Below, piece after piece: positions 33,891 to 42,207 of a DNA stretch of 64,000 bases (within the stretch, counting starts at the first letter, position 1; each line of letters begins with the position of its first letter). The DNA lies in assembly GCF_030551255.1 (NCBI RefSeq), contig NZ_CP130630.1, forward strand, positions 11,717,001-11,781,000, read 5' to 3'. This DNA comes from Streptomyces sp. NL15-2K (GTDB lineage Bacteria > Actinomycetota > Actinomycetes > Streptomycetales > Streptomycetaceae). The translations under genes and the position numbers were made by a program. The notes under the pieces are model-generated. The model did not search any database, was not told the DNA's origin, and saw only the letters and a list, made by a program, of their open reading frames with translations.

Positions 33891-35399
33891 TCACGCGCGG
33901 ATGAAGACGTTCTTGGTCTGGAGGAACTCGAACAGCCCTTCCCTGCCGCCCTCGCGGCCGTGACCGCTCTGCTTGTAGCCGCCGAAGGGGGCACCCGGCG
34001 GCTGCCCGGACGCTCCGTTGACGTGCACGGTGCCTGCCTGCAGTTGGGGAACGACACGCTGCACCCGCGACACGTCACGGGTGTACAGGACAGCGCCCAG
34101 GCCGTACGGGGTGGAGTTGGCCAGCGCGACCGCCTCCTCCTCGGTGCCGAACGGGAGAATCGACAGGACCGGGCCGAACACCTCGTGCCGTGCGACGTCA
34201 CTGCCGGGATCGACATCGGCGAGGACGGTCGGCTCGACGAAGTACCCGTCGCGGACCTCCGGTGCCAGCGCCGCCGGGTCGACGGCGTGGCCGCCCACGA
34301 CGAGCCTGCTGCTGTCGGCCGCCTGCTCGATCACCCCGAGAATCCGGTCGCGGGCCGCGGCCGCGATCACGGGACCGAGCGCCGTGGTCGGGGCGAAGGG
34401 GTCGCCGACCCCCAGCGACGTGGTGGCCTGGGCGGCCGTCCGCACGACGCGCTCGTACACGTCGCGGTGGACCAGCAGGCGCGTGGTGAGGTTGCAGCCC
34501 TGGCCGGAGAGATTGAAGCAGGAACGGACCGTTGAGGCGACGGCCTCGTCGAGATCGGCGTCGGGGAACACCACGCTCGCCGTCTTGCCACCGAGTTCGA
34601 GCAGGACCGGCTTGAGGCTGTGGCGCGCGGAGTCGAGGATCTTCTTCGCGGTCGGGATCCCGCCGGTGAAGGAGATCATGTCGACGTCGGGGTGGCGTAC
34701 GAGGTGTTCGCCGGCCTCGGGCCCGCCCGGCAGGATGTGCAGCACCCCGGGCGGCAGCCCTGCCTCCAGGGCGATCTCCGCGAAGCGCGCCACCGTGAAC
34801 GGCGCGAGATCGGGAGACTTGACGACGACACAGTTCCCGGCGGCGAGCGCGGGCGCGATCTTCATGCCGACCGACATGATCGGACCGTTCCAGGTCAGGA
34901 TGATCCCGACGACCCCGTACGGCTCCGGGACGGTGTAGTCGAGGCCCGGGACCATCACCGGGCTCGGCGGAATCGTCGCGCCTTCGATCTTGTCGGCCCA
35001 GCCGGCGTAGTACCCGAACCACCCGGCGCACAGGTGGGCGAGCGCCGACGACATGGTGATGGGGGCGCCGAGTTCGAGGGTCGTGAGACGGCCCAGCTCG
35101 GGGACGCGCGCCAGCATCAACTCCTCGACGCGCTGGAGGATCCGCCGCCGCTTGTCAGGTGACGTGGCCCGCCACTCCGGGTGGGCCGCCTTGGCCGCGG
35201 CCACGGCGTCGTCGACCTCCTGCGGACCGCACAGGAGGACGGAGCCGTTGGTGCGGGCGGTCGCGGGATTGACGTGGTCGACCGCGCCCGTGGACGTCTT
35301 GTCGAGCCAGGTGCCGTTGACGAGAGGGCCGGTGACGCCGAGATCGCCGGTCGCGCCCGGACTGGAGGAACGGGAGGAAGGAGAGGAGGTTGTCGTCAT
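33891..35399 (-). CDS. Aldehyde dehydrogenase
   Basis: A 502-residue NAD(P)-dependent aldehyde dehydrogenase. The catalytic Cys302 is in SGQGCNLTTR, the general base Glu268 in LELGGK, and Asn171 in LTWNGP; SFTGG precedes them. It would oxidise an aldehyde to an acid, for instance the product of alcohol oxidation by the SDRs of this operon. An N-terminal Ser/Thr-rich stretch of about 20 residues is not part of the fold. It is expected to be cytoplasmic. Confidence 0.92.
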   Translation of the reverse strand: MTTTSSPSSRSSSPGATGDLGVTGPLVNGTWLDKTSTGAVDHVNPATARTNGSVLLCGPQEVDDAVAAAKAAHPEWRATSPDKRRRILQRVEELMLARVPELGRLTTLELGAPITMSSALAHLCAGWFGYYAGWADKIEGATIPPSPVMVPGLDYTVPEPYGVVGIILTWNGPIMSVGMKIAPALAAGNCVVVKSPDLAPFTVARFAEIALEAGLPPGVLHILPGGPEAGEHLVRHPDVDMISFTGGIPTAKKILDSARHSLKPVLLELGGKTASVVFPDADLDEAVASTVRSCFNLSGQGCNLTTRLLVHRDVYERVVRTAAQATTSLGVGDPFAPTTALGPVIAAAARDRILGVIEQAADSSRLVVGGHAVDPAALAPEVRDGYFVEPTVLADVDPGSDVARHEVFGPVLSILPFGTEEEAVALANSTPYGLGAVLYTRDVSRVQRVVPQLQAGTVHVNGASGQPPGAPFGGYKQSGHGREGGREGLFEFLQTKNVFIRA

Positions 35400-35445
35400 G
35401 TCTGCCGCCTGTTCTCGTTCTCGTACGGGTGGGCGGTGCGCCGGG

Positions 35446-36291
35446 TCACGATGTCGGTGGGCCGTTCAGCAACGACAAGGTGTGTGCCGCGAGTTGGGCG
35501 AGCCTGGCGGGTTCGGTGACCTCGGCGGTGCGGGCGACGTCACGCATGATGTCGACGTCCTTGAGCAACAAGGGCCGGGCCTGGCGCAGCCCGGCAGTGT
35601 TGAAGCCGGACGCGGACAGGATCGCCGCCGCCCGGGTGCCGCCGCTGCCGTGCCCGAGGACCCGCGCGACCGCCGCACGGTCCATGCCGAGTTGCTCGGC
35701 GAAGGAGAAGGTGTCGAGGGCCAGCCCGACCTGGGCGGTGAACACGAAGTTGTTGAGGAGCTTGGTGAGTTGGCCGCTGCCGAGGGGGCCGAGGTGGATC
35801 ACCGGGTCCGCGAAGGTCTCGAACACCGGACGACAGCGGTCGACATCCGCTTCCTCCCCGCCGGCCATCACCAGCAGCTTGCGTTCCGCGGCCGCGCCGC
35901 CCCCGCCGCTGACCGGGGCGTCCACGATGGATATGTCGCGCCCCGCGGCCTCGTCGGCGATGTGCCGGCAGGTGTCCGGGCGGATCGTGGAGTGGATGAC
36001 CACGACCCCGCCCGGTGCCATGCCCGCCAGGACACCGTCGGGTCGCAGCAGTACGTCCTCGACGTCGGCGTCCGCGACGACGCACAGACACACGAGGTCG
36101 CTCGCCGCCCCCAACTCGGCCGGCGAGTCGGCCACGACGGCGGCCGTGTCGGCGAATCCGTCTGTGGACGCACGGCGCCGCGCCCACAGCGTCAGGGGAT
36201 ACGACTCCTCGACGATGCGACGGGCCATCGGCCCACCCTGACTGCCCAGACCGATGAATCCGACGCGCGCGCGAGGCATGGCGTCCGTCAT
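35446..36291 (-). CDS. 3-hydroxyisobutyrate dehydrogenase-like oxidoreductase
   Basis: A 281-residue protein of the beta-hydroxyacid dehydrogenase family. The nucleotide-binding GFIGLGSQGGPMAR is at the start, the substrate motif DAPVSGGGGAAAERKLLVMAGG in the middle, and the catalytic Lys in GSGQLTKLLNN. It would oxidise a 3-hydroxy acid with NAD(P). GAGAGGGG precedes ATG 36291. It sits between an SDR and the aldehyde dehydrogenase, 46 bases before the latter. Confidence 0.9.
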   Translation of the reverse strand: MTDAMPRARVGFIGLGSQGGPMARRIVEESYPLTLWARRRASTDGFADTAAVVADSPAELGAASDLVCLCVVADADVEDVLLRPDGVLAGMAPGGVVVIHSTIRPDTCRHIADEAAGRDISIVDAPVSGGGGAAAERKLLVMAGGEEADVDRCRPVFETFADPVIHLGPLGSGQLTKLLNNFVFTAQVGLALDTFSFAEQLGMDRAAVARVLGHGSGGTRAAAILSASGFNTAGLRQARPLLLKDVDIMRDVARTAEVTEPARLAQLAAHTLSLLNGPPTS

Positions 36292-36329
36292 GGGTGTGCC
36301 CCTCTCTCGTGCCGCCTCTGATTCCTCGC

Positions 36330-36353
36330 AGCCGGGCTCACAGCCGGGCTCAC
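36330..36353. repeat. Two tandem 12-bp repeats at the 3' end of an SDR gene
   Basis: CAGCCGGGCTCA-type units repeat twice and run into the last codon and stop of the SDR gene ending at 36350. No function is evident. Confidence 0.6.
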
Positions 36354-37126
36354 AGCCGCGTGACCCAGCCGCCGTCGACGCTGATCGTCTGCCCGTTGAT
36401 CCACTCACCGGCGGAAGACGCCAGCAGGAGCAGCGTGCCGAGCAGGTCCTCCGGGGGCGCGGACTTCTTGCCGGGGATGGCGGAGGCGAGGGCGGCGCGG
36501 GCGGGGTGGTCCGCGGGCAGACTCCTGAACCCGGGCTCGTTCTCCACGAGTCCGGGCGCGATGGCATTGACGTTGATGCCCAGCGGGCCGAGCGAACGGG
36601 CCAGGCCGACGGTGACGTTGACCAGGGCGAGCTTGCTCACGCCGTAGATGCCGCCCCCCATGAAGGCCCCGGCGGACACCTGGTTGATGATCCGCCCGCC
36701 ACCGCGCTCGACCATCGACGCCTTGACCGCACCAGCGCAGATGATGGCCCCCAGCACGTTGACCCGCATGACGCGGTCGAACCACTCGGTCGGCAGCTCC
36801 AGAAGGTCCACCTGGGGTATGTCGGCCATCAACGCGGCGTTGTTGACGAGGATGTCGATCCCGCCGAACGCACCGATGGCCTGCTCGGCCATGGCGGCGG
36901 CGGAATCGCGGTCGGTGATGTCGACCCGCACGCCGAGGGCGCGCAGACCGTCGGAGGAGAGGGACTTGGCCGCTCGGTCGGCGCCCTCGCCGTCGAGATC
37001 GGCCAGGACGACCCGGGCGCCGGCCTCGGCCAGGGCCCGGGCGTAGACCTGGCCGATGGCGCCGGCGCCACCGGTGACGACGGCGACCTTGCCGTCCAGG
37101 CTCATGCGGTCGAGTGTGCTGCTCAT
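36350..37126 (-). CDS. Short-chain dehydrogenase/reductase
   Basis: A 258-residue classical SDR with TGGAGAIG, NNAA, and the catalytic Ser (NQVSAGAFMGG), Tyr and Lys (YGVSKLA), so it should be active as an NAD(P)-dependent alcohol dehydrogenase or ketoreductase. ATG 37126 overlaps the stop of the upstream SDR gene (ATGA). The two paralogous SDRs lie side by side and could act on successive hydroxyl groups. Confidence 0.9.
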   Translation of the reverse strand: MSSTLDRMSLDGKVAVVTGGAGAIGQVYARALAEAGARVVLADLDGEGADRAAKSLSSDGLRALGVRVDITDRDSAAAMAEQAIGAFGGIDILVNNAALMADIPQVDLLELPTEWFDRVMRVNVLGAIICAGAVKASMVERGGGRIINQVSAGAFMGGGIYGVSKLALVNVTVGLARSLGPLGINVNAIAPGLVENEPGFRSLPADHPARAALASAIPGKKSAPPEDLLGTLLLLASSAGEWINGQTISVDGGWVTRL

Positions 37127-37917
37127 GGCATGTCCTTGGTCAGTCGGGACAGGTAGTGATCGACATCCGCTCCGAGTTCGCGCAGCTCAGCGGCGGCTTC
37201 CTGTGCGGTGAGGATGAGAAAACGGTCCTCGCTGACGCCGTCGGCGACGAGCTCACCGACCGACTCGGCGTCCACCACCGGGAACGCGGGGCCCTGCGGC
37301 GGTGCCGGTTCTCCGTAGAAGGTGATCTGCTCGACGATGTTGGTGGCCACACCGGCCGGGCACAGACACGAGACCCCGATGCCGCGCGGCCGCAGATACA
37401 GGGCGAGCGCCTCGGACAGCCCGACGACCGCGTGCTTCGTCGCCGTGTACGGCAGGCGGTCGTACCCGTAGGGCAACAGGCCCGCTGTGGAAGCCGTGTT
37501 GACGACATGTCCCGCGCCCTGTGCCAGCAGCACGGGCAGGAACACCAGGTTGCTGCGGACCACGCTCAACAGGTTCACGTCGATCACGCGCTGCCATGCC
37601 TCGAGAGGGATGGCCTCCACGGGGCCGACGGCCAGGATCCCGACGTTGTTCATCACCAGGTCGACGCGGCCGAACCGGTGCAGGGCCAGGTCACGGACGG
37701 CCTGGAGGTCGTCGATGACGGTCACGTCGCACGCCGCCGCGACAGCCTCGCCCCCGAGTTCGCCGAGCTCCTCCACCACGGCGTGCGCACGCTCGGCGTC
37801 GAGGTCGGTGACCACCACCCGAGCGCCGCGCCGGGCGAAGGCGTGCGCGGCGGCACGCCCGATCCCGCTGCCCGCGCCGGTGACCACCGCGACGGCGTTG
37901 TGCAGATCGATACTCAT
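37123..37917 (-). CDS. Short-chain dehydrogenase/reductase
   Basis: A 264-residue SDR with TGAGSGIG, NNVG, the catalytic Ser (NTASTAGLLPYG) and YTATKHAVVGL. A C-terminal extension after the core (SVGELVADGVSEDRFLILTAQEAAAELRE) is the shape of 3-oxoacyl-ACP-reductase-like SDRs. AAGGAGC precedes ATG 37917. It heads the operon down to 33105, and a degenerate copy of the GAGAAT palindrome lies 60 bases upstream. The upstream crotonase gene may be part of the same unit. Confidence 0.9.
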   Translation of the reverse strand: MSIDLHNAVAVVTGAGSGIGRAAAHAFARRGARVVVTDLDAERAHAVVEELGELGGEAVAAACDVTVIDDLQAVRDLALHRFGRVDLVMNNVGILAVGPVEAIPLEAWQRVIDVNLLSVVRSNLVFLPVLLAQGAGHVVNTASTAGLLPYGYDRLPYTATKHAVVGLSEALALYLRPRGIGVSCLCPAGVATNIVEQITFYGEPAPPQGPAFPVVDAESVGELVADGVSEDRFLILTAQEAAAELRELGADVDHYLSRLTKDMP

Positions 37918-37977
37918 CGAACGACCGCTCCTTGCACCACGACATCACACTTAGGGAGAGGATTGTTACGCATACAT

Positions 37978-37992
37978 GAGAATTACATTTCC
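37978..37992. promoter_or_regulatory. Degenerate copy of the GAGAAT palindrome
   Basis: GAGAATTACATTTCC keeps one perfect GAGAAT arm and has two mismatches in the other. It lies 60 bases upstream of the SDR operon start at 37917. A minus-strand TTGACT near 38040 could be the -35 element. Weaker than the other three copies. Confidence 0.4.
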
Positions 37993-38040
37993 ATCTGGCG
38001 GGAATCGAAGCATGTGGTCGGAGTGAAGTCAACGCCTTCA

Positions 38041-38997
38041 TCACGTGCGATGAGCCGGTGCGACCTCGTCCACCAGCCCCCACGACAAGGCCTGACCTGC
38101 CGCCAAAGTCCCACCCGACAGGGCGAGATACGCGGTCCTGTGGCGCCCGATCCGGCGCGGGATGCTTGCCGTGCCGCCGGCCCCGGGGATCAGGCCCATG
38201 CCGATCTCGGGGAGCCGGATCCGGGTGTCGGGCGTGGCGACGACCCGGGCGGCGAACGCCGCGAGCTCGATGCCCGCACCCACACACGCGCCGTGCAGGT
38301 GCGCGGTCACCCGCTCGGCACAGGGCAGGAGCCGGGCCGCCGGGCTGCGGTCGAGGCGCAGCAGGTGAGCGCGGGCGGGATCGTGCGACGTCCCGAACTC
38401 GGAGAGGTCGCCGCCGCTGCAGAAGGCAGGCCCGTTGCCCCGCAGATCGACCCGTGTCACCGACGGATCCGCGAGGACCACCGTGAGGGCTTCGCACAAG
38501 GCGTCCCTGGTGGCCGCGTCGACCGCGTTGCGCACCCAGGGGCGGTCGAGCGTGATGGTCAGCCGTTCACCGCACCGGGCCAGGCGCACCGGCTGCGAGG
38601 AGGGGCGCGCCGCACTGCGTGGCGTGGTGGCGAGCCAATGCCGGAACGCCGCGCCGCTCTGCAGGACGGAGTATGCGAGCGATTCAGCGACGAGTCGTTC
38701 CTCCGGCCCCAAGTTCCTTCCCATGCGCAGTACTTGGATCAGGGCGACGGCCGACTCGGAGCGTTCCGCCACCACGCGGGCGAGCCGGTCTGCCGCCGTT
38801 CGGGGATCGGCGTGGGTGACCCAGGGGCATGGCGCGTCCGGCGCGGCGGTGAGGAGGACGTCGTACTCCTCCGCCGGGACGTCGACGGGTTCGGCGGCGT
38901 ATCCGATGACGATGGCCGGATTCGCCCCGAAGGGGGCGTCCTTCGGCAGAGAAGGGCGGGGGCTGTCCAGGTCGACGAGCCTGAGGGGCGCCTGCAT
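38041..38997 (-). CDS. Enoyl-CoA hydratase/isomerase-like protein with N-terminal extension
   Basis: A 318-residue protein from ATG 38997 (GGGAGAGGGGAG upstream); ATG 39057 is an alternative. Residues from about 140 are a crotonase core: LDRPWVRNAVDAATRD, the oxyanion-hole segments NGPAFCSGGDLSEF and GACVGAGIELAAFA, and MGLIPGAGGTASIPRRIG. The first 130 residues (VGYAAEPVDVPAEEYDVLL...) are unlike crotonases and unrecognised. The C-terminal 60 or so residues of normal crotonases, including the trimerisation helices, are missing after SWGLVDEVAPAHRT. Hydration of an enoyl-CoA is the likely but unproven role. Confidence 0.78.
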   Translation of the reverse strand: MQAPLRLVDLDSPRPSLPKDAPFGANPAIVIGYAAEPVDVPAEEYDVLLTAAPDAPCPWVTHADPRTAADRLARVVAERSESAVALIQVLRMGRNLGPEERLVAESLAYSVLQSGAAFRHWLATTPRSAARPSSQPVRLARCGERLTITLDRPWVRNAVDAATRDALCEALTVVLADPSVTRVDLRGNGPAFCSGGDLSEFGTSHDPARAHLLRLDRSPAARLLPCAERVTAHLHGACVGAGIELAAFAARVVATPDTRIRLPEIGMGLIPGAGGTASIPRRIGRHRTAYLALSGGTLAAGQALSWGLVDEVAPAHRT

Positions 38998-39078
38998 GCC
39001 GGCTGGTGCTCCCCTCTCCCGCTCATGTCGACGCGAGTGTAGTTTGGCTTCCGCCATGGGAGAAGGGTGGATGCGAGA

Positions 39079-40158
39079 ATGGAGAACTGCGCTCTTGCCG
39101 ATGGTCGGTCGCCCACGTGGACGCGGTCTGCGGGGGATCGCCTCCACCCCCTTGTCGCTGTCGCGCGTGACCTCACCGAGCTCACAGGCGTGCCGGTCGA
39201 CGTTGAGACGGAGCTGTTCCTGCGCGCCCGTCTCGCGGGCCTCGCCGCTCCGGGCCGCACCTCAGCCGGTGGCTCCTGTCACCTGATGCGGGCCGCCGAT
39301 GGCTGGGTGGCCGTCAACCTGGCCCGCCCTGACGATCACGCCGCCCTCCCCGCCCTGCTCAACCTCCTGGGTGCCGAAGGGGAGTTGGAGGGAGACCCCT
39401 TGGGCCGGCTGAGGAGGGCGGTGGCCGCGCGCCCAGCTGCGGAGGCGGTAGGTCATGCCCAGCTCCTGGGTGTGGCCGCGGCGTTCCTCGGGTCCGAGGT
39501 CGGCCGGCGCCCACCTGTGCTGCGCGAGCGTGTCGGTCGCGCAGGGACACCGACGCCGTTCAGTGCCGTACGCGTCACGGACTTCTCCGCGCTGTGGGCC
39601 GGGCCGCTGTGCGCGCGGTTGCTCGGTCTGGCGGGGGCCGACGTGGTGAAGGTGGAGTGCGCCGGGCGGCCTGATGGCGCGCGACGCGTTTCCCCCGCCT
39701 TCTACCGGCATCTGCACCATGGCCACCGCAGCCTGGTCGTCGACTTCGCCGACCGCGACGCTCTGTTGGCCACCGTGGCCGACGCCGACGTCGTGATCGA
39801 GGCCTCCCGCCCACGCGCACTGCGCCGCCTCGGGCTGTGCGCGGAACGGTTCCTCGCCGCTCGACCCGGCCGGGTGTGGGTGAGCGTCACGGGATACGGG
39901 CGGGACGACGACCGCATCGCCTTCGGCGACGACGCGGCCGTCGCGGGGGGACTCGTATCGTCCGGGCCGGACGGCCGTGGCCCGACGTTCCTGGGTGACG
40001 CGATCGCCGATCCCGTGACCGGTATCTACGCGGCCCAGGCGGTGGCCCGCTCGCTGCGGGAAGGAGGCGGTCACCTCGTGTGCGTGTCCATGGCGGCGTG
40101 CGCTGCGGAGTTGGCCGGCTCATCGCCGGGTGACGGTGACAGAGACGACCGCGTGTGA
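39079..40158 (+). CDS. CaiB/BaiF-type CoA-transferase-like protein
   Basis: A protein of 359 residues from ATG 39079 (GGGAGAAGGG upstream); a GTG at 39067 is possible. The core motif SALWAGPLCARLLGLAGADVVKVECAGRPDGARR, then FYRHLHHGHRSLVVDFADRDALLATVADADVVIEASRPRAL, is family III CoA-transferase, but the order is unusual: about 165 residues precede the typical N-terminal motif, so this may be a permuted or fused protein. It would move CoA between acids. It is divergent from the crotonase gene, and its end overlaps the amidohydrolase start by 29 bases. Confidence 0.78.
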   Translation: MENCALADGRSPTWTRSAGDRLHPLVAVARDLTELTGVPVDVETELFLRARLAGLAAPGRTSAGGSCHLMRAADGWVAVNLARPDDHAALPALLNLLGAEGELEGDPLGRLRRAVAARPAAEAVGHAQLLGVAAAFLGSEVGRRPPVLRERVGRAGTPTPFSAVRVTDFSALWAGPLCARLLGLAGADVVKVECAGRPDGARRVSPAFYRHLHHGHRSLVVDFADRDALLATVADADVVIEASRPRALRRLGLCAERFLAARPGRVWVSVTGYGRDDDRIAFGDDAAVAGGLVSSGPDGRGPTFLGDAIADPVTGIYAAQAVARSLREGGGHLVCVSMAACAAELAGSSPGDGDRDDRV

Positions 40159-41428
40159 AGGGTCTTCTCCCGTGCTGATCAAAGACGTCGAAGTCGAGGG
40201 CCGTGGCCGGGTCGACGTACGGGTGAGGGACGGGCGTATCGCCGAGGTCGGCGGACACCTGGGTGGTCGCGTCGGAATCCACGGGCGGGGCGGCGCCCTG
40301 CTGCCGGGGCTGCACGATCACCATGTCCACCTCGCTGCCCTGGCGGCCGAACCGGCTTCGGTGCGCGTCGGCCCGGACGACGTCACGGGGCTCGACCAAC
40401 TCGCCGAAGCCCTGCGGGCCGGGCCGCCGGGGGAGTGGGTCCGGGCGGTCGGGTACCACGGGAGTGTCGCCGGTGAGCTGGATCGTGCGACGCTCGACCG
40501 GCTGGTGGCCGATCGGCCGGTGCGCGTGCAGCACCGCAGTGGTGAGCTGTGGGTGTGGAACGGGGCCGCACTCCGGGCCGCGGGCCTGGACGACACGGGG
40601 GACGGGCGGTTCTGGCGGTCGGACGAGCGCCTGCGCGCCTCAGTTCCGCCAATGCCGTTGGATCTGACCGGAGTTGGCCGTAGGGCAGCTGCTCGCGGTG
40701 TCACCGGCTTCACCAACGCGGACCCGCACCCGGCCGACGGCCTGCGCGAACTGCTGCTCCGGGACCTGCCGCAACGGGTCACCGTGATGAGCCTGGACCG
40801 TCGGGCGCCCGTGAAGATCCGTCTGGACGACCTCACGCTGCCCCTTCCCGACGAGTTGGCGCAGCGCATCGCGCGGGCCCGGCCGCGTCCCGTGGCCGTC
40901 CACTGCGTCACCCGCGTCCAGCTCCTCGTGACCCTGCTCGCACTCGACGAGGCAGGAAGCGTGCCCGGCGACCGCATCGAGCACGGCGCCGTGATCCCCG
41001 TCGAATCTCTGGCGTGGCTGCGGCGCCTCGGCGTCACCGTGGTCACGCAGCCGCACTTCCCGGTCGAGCGCGCCCTCGCGTACGAGGCCGATGTGCACCC
41101 CGACGACCGGCCCCACCTCTACCGCTGCGGAACGCTCGTCGCCGCCGGGATCCCTGTCGCCGCCGGTACCGACGCACCGTACGGAACCGCGGATCCGTGG
41201 GCGGTGATGCGGATGGCCGTTGGGCGGGCCGGCCCCGAAGCGCTCCCGCCTCGCGCGGCCCTCGGCCTCTTCCTGGGCACGCCCCTGGCTCCGGGCGGCC
41301 CGCGACGGACCGTGGCGCCCGGCGCACCGGCGGACCTGTGCCTGCTCCACCTGCCGCTGAGTGCCGCCCTCGACGACCTGACCGCCGATGCCGTACGCGC
41401 CACACTCGTGGCCGGTCAGACGCTGTAG
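40130..41428 (+). CDS. Amidohydrolase family 3-like hydrolase
   Basis: A 432-residue metal-dependent hydrolase. It has a composite N-terminal strand region, the metal-binding HVH in LLPGLHDHHVHLAAL (65-67), His in RPVAVHCVTR and IEHGAVIP, and Asp in AGTDAPYGTADP near the C-terminus. The shape is that of YtcJ/exoenzyme-type amidohydrolases. The GTG at 40130 lies within the CoA-transferase-like gene. The 3' end overlaps the end of the minus-strand SDR gene by 13 bases. The substrate is unknown. Confidence 0.8.
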   Translation: MTVTETTACEGSSPVLIKDVEVEGRGRVDVRVRDGRIAEVGGHLGGRVGIHGRGGALLPGLHDHHVHLAALAAEPASVRVGPDDVTGLDQLAEALRAGPPGEWVRAVGYHGSVAGELDRATLDRLVADRPVRVQHRSGELWVWNGAALRAAGLDDTGDGRFWRSDERLRASVPPMPLDLTGVGRRAAARGVTGFTNADPHPADGLRELLLRDLPQRVTVMSLDRRAPVKIRLDDLTLPLPDELAQRIARARPRPVAVHCVTRVQLLVTLLALDEAGSVPGDRIEHGAVIPVESLAWLRRLGVTVVTQPHFPVERALAYEADVHPDDRPHLYRCGTLVAAGIPVAAGTDAPYGTADPWAVMRMAVGRAGPEALPPRAALGLFLGTPLAPGGPRRTVAPGAPADLCLLHLPLSAALDDLTADAVRATLVAGQTL

Positions 41429-42207
41429 CCCCCGTCGACCGCGAGGTGCTGGCCGGTGATGAAACCGGCCCGGTCGGACGCCAGGAAGGCAACGGCCTCG
41501 GCGATGTCCTGCGCGCAGCCGAACCGGCGCAGCGGGATGTTGCGACGCGTCACGGCGAGCGCGTCCGCGTCCAGTTCCCCGCTGTCGATCAGGCGGGCCG
41601 CGATCCCGTCCGTGAGCATCCCGGGCCCCACACAGTTGAACCGCACGCCGTACCGCCCCTCCTCGGCGGCCAGCGCCCGTACAACGGCCTCCACCGCACC
41701 CTTCGTGCCGGCGGACAGGCCATCGCGCACCGGGTAACGGCGGGTGGCGGCCGTCGTCACCGCGACGGCGTTCCCACCACGCTCCCGCAGCGCGGTGAGC
41801 GACGGATGCACGAGGTTGTAGAACGCCAGGGCGTCGGTGTGCAGCTGCTCCCGGTAGCGGCCCGGCGCCACCTGACTCAGGTGCACCATGGGTACGTGTG
41901 GACCGGCCGCGTACACCAGCGTGTGCAGCCCGCCGAAGTCGGAGACGGTCTCCCGGACGGCGGTGGAGGCGTCCTCCTCAACCGCCAAGTCGGCGCGCAG
42001 GGGACGGATGCGAGCGCCTTCCGTCCTCAATTCGGCCATGAGGTCCTGGGCGGCGGACTCGTTGGACCGGAACGTGAAGGCCACAGCGCTGCCGCGCCGG
42101 GCCAGGGTGCGTACGATCGCCGCGCCGATGGCTCCGGTTCCGCCCGCGACCAGCGCGGCGCCCTTCCGGTCGGCGAAGTCTCTCCCGGACAACGGCAACT
42201 CCCTCAC
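41416..42207 (-). CDS. SDR-family protein lacking the catalytic tyrosine
   Basis: A 263-residue SDR fold with AGGTGAIGAAI, a YAAGPH motif in place of NNAG, and the C-terminal GFITGQHLAVDGGYSV. The catalytic region reads TTAATRRYPVRDGLSAGTKGAVEA: the Lys is kept, but the residue four before it is Ser, not Tyr, and no Y-x6-K motif of the FabI type is present. Activity is therefore doubtful or unusual. GTG 42207 overlaps the upstream stop (GTGA). It is the last gene of the nine-gene operon. Confidence 0.82.
   Translation of the reverse strand: MRELPLSGRDFADRKGAALVAGGTGAIGAAIVRTLARRGSAVAFTFRSNESAAQDLMAELRTEGARIRPLRADLAVEEDASTAVRETVSDFGGLHTLVYAAGPHVPMVHLSQVAPGRYREQLHTDALAFYNLVHPSLTALRERGGNAVAVTTAATRRYPVRDGLSAGTKGAVEAVVRALAAEEGRYGVRFNCVGPGMLTDGIAARLIDSGELDADALAVTRRNIPLRRFGCAQDIAEAVAFLASDRAGFITGQHLAVDGGYSV

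Noticed and set aside
39061..39090. GAGAATGGAGAAC as another copy of the GAGAAT operator
   Set aside because: The arms are direct, not inverted; no palindrome.
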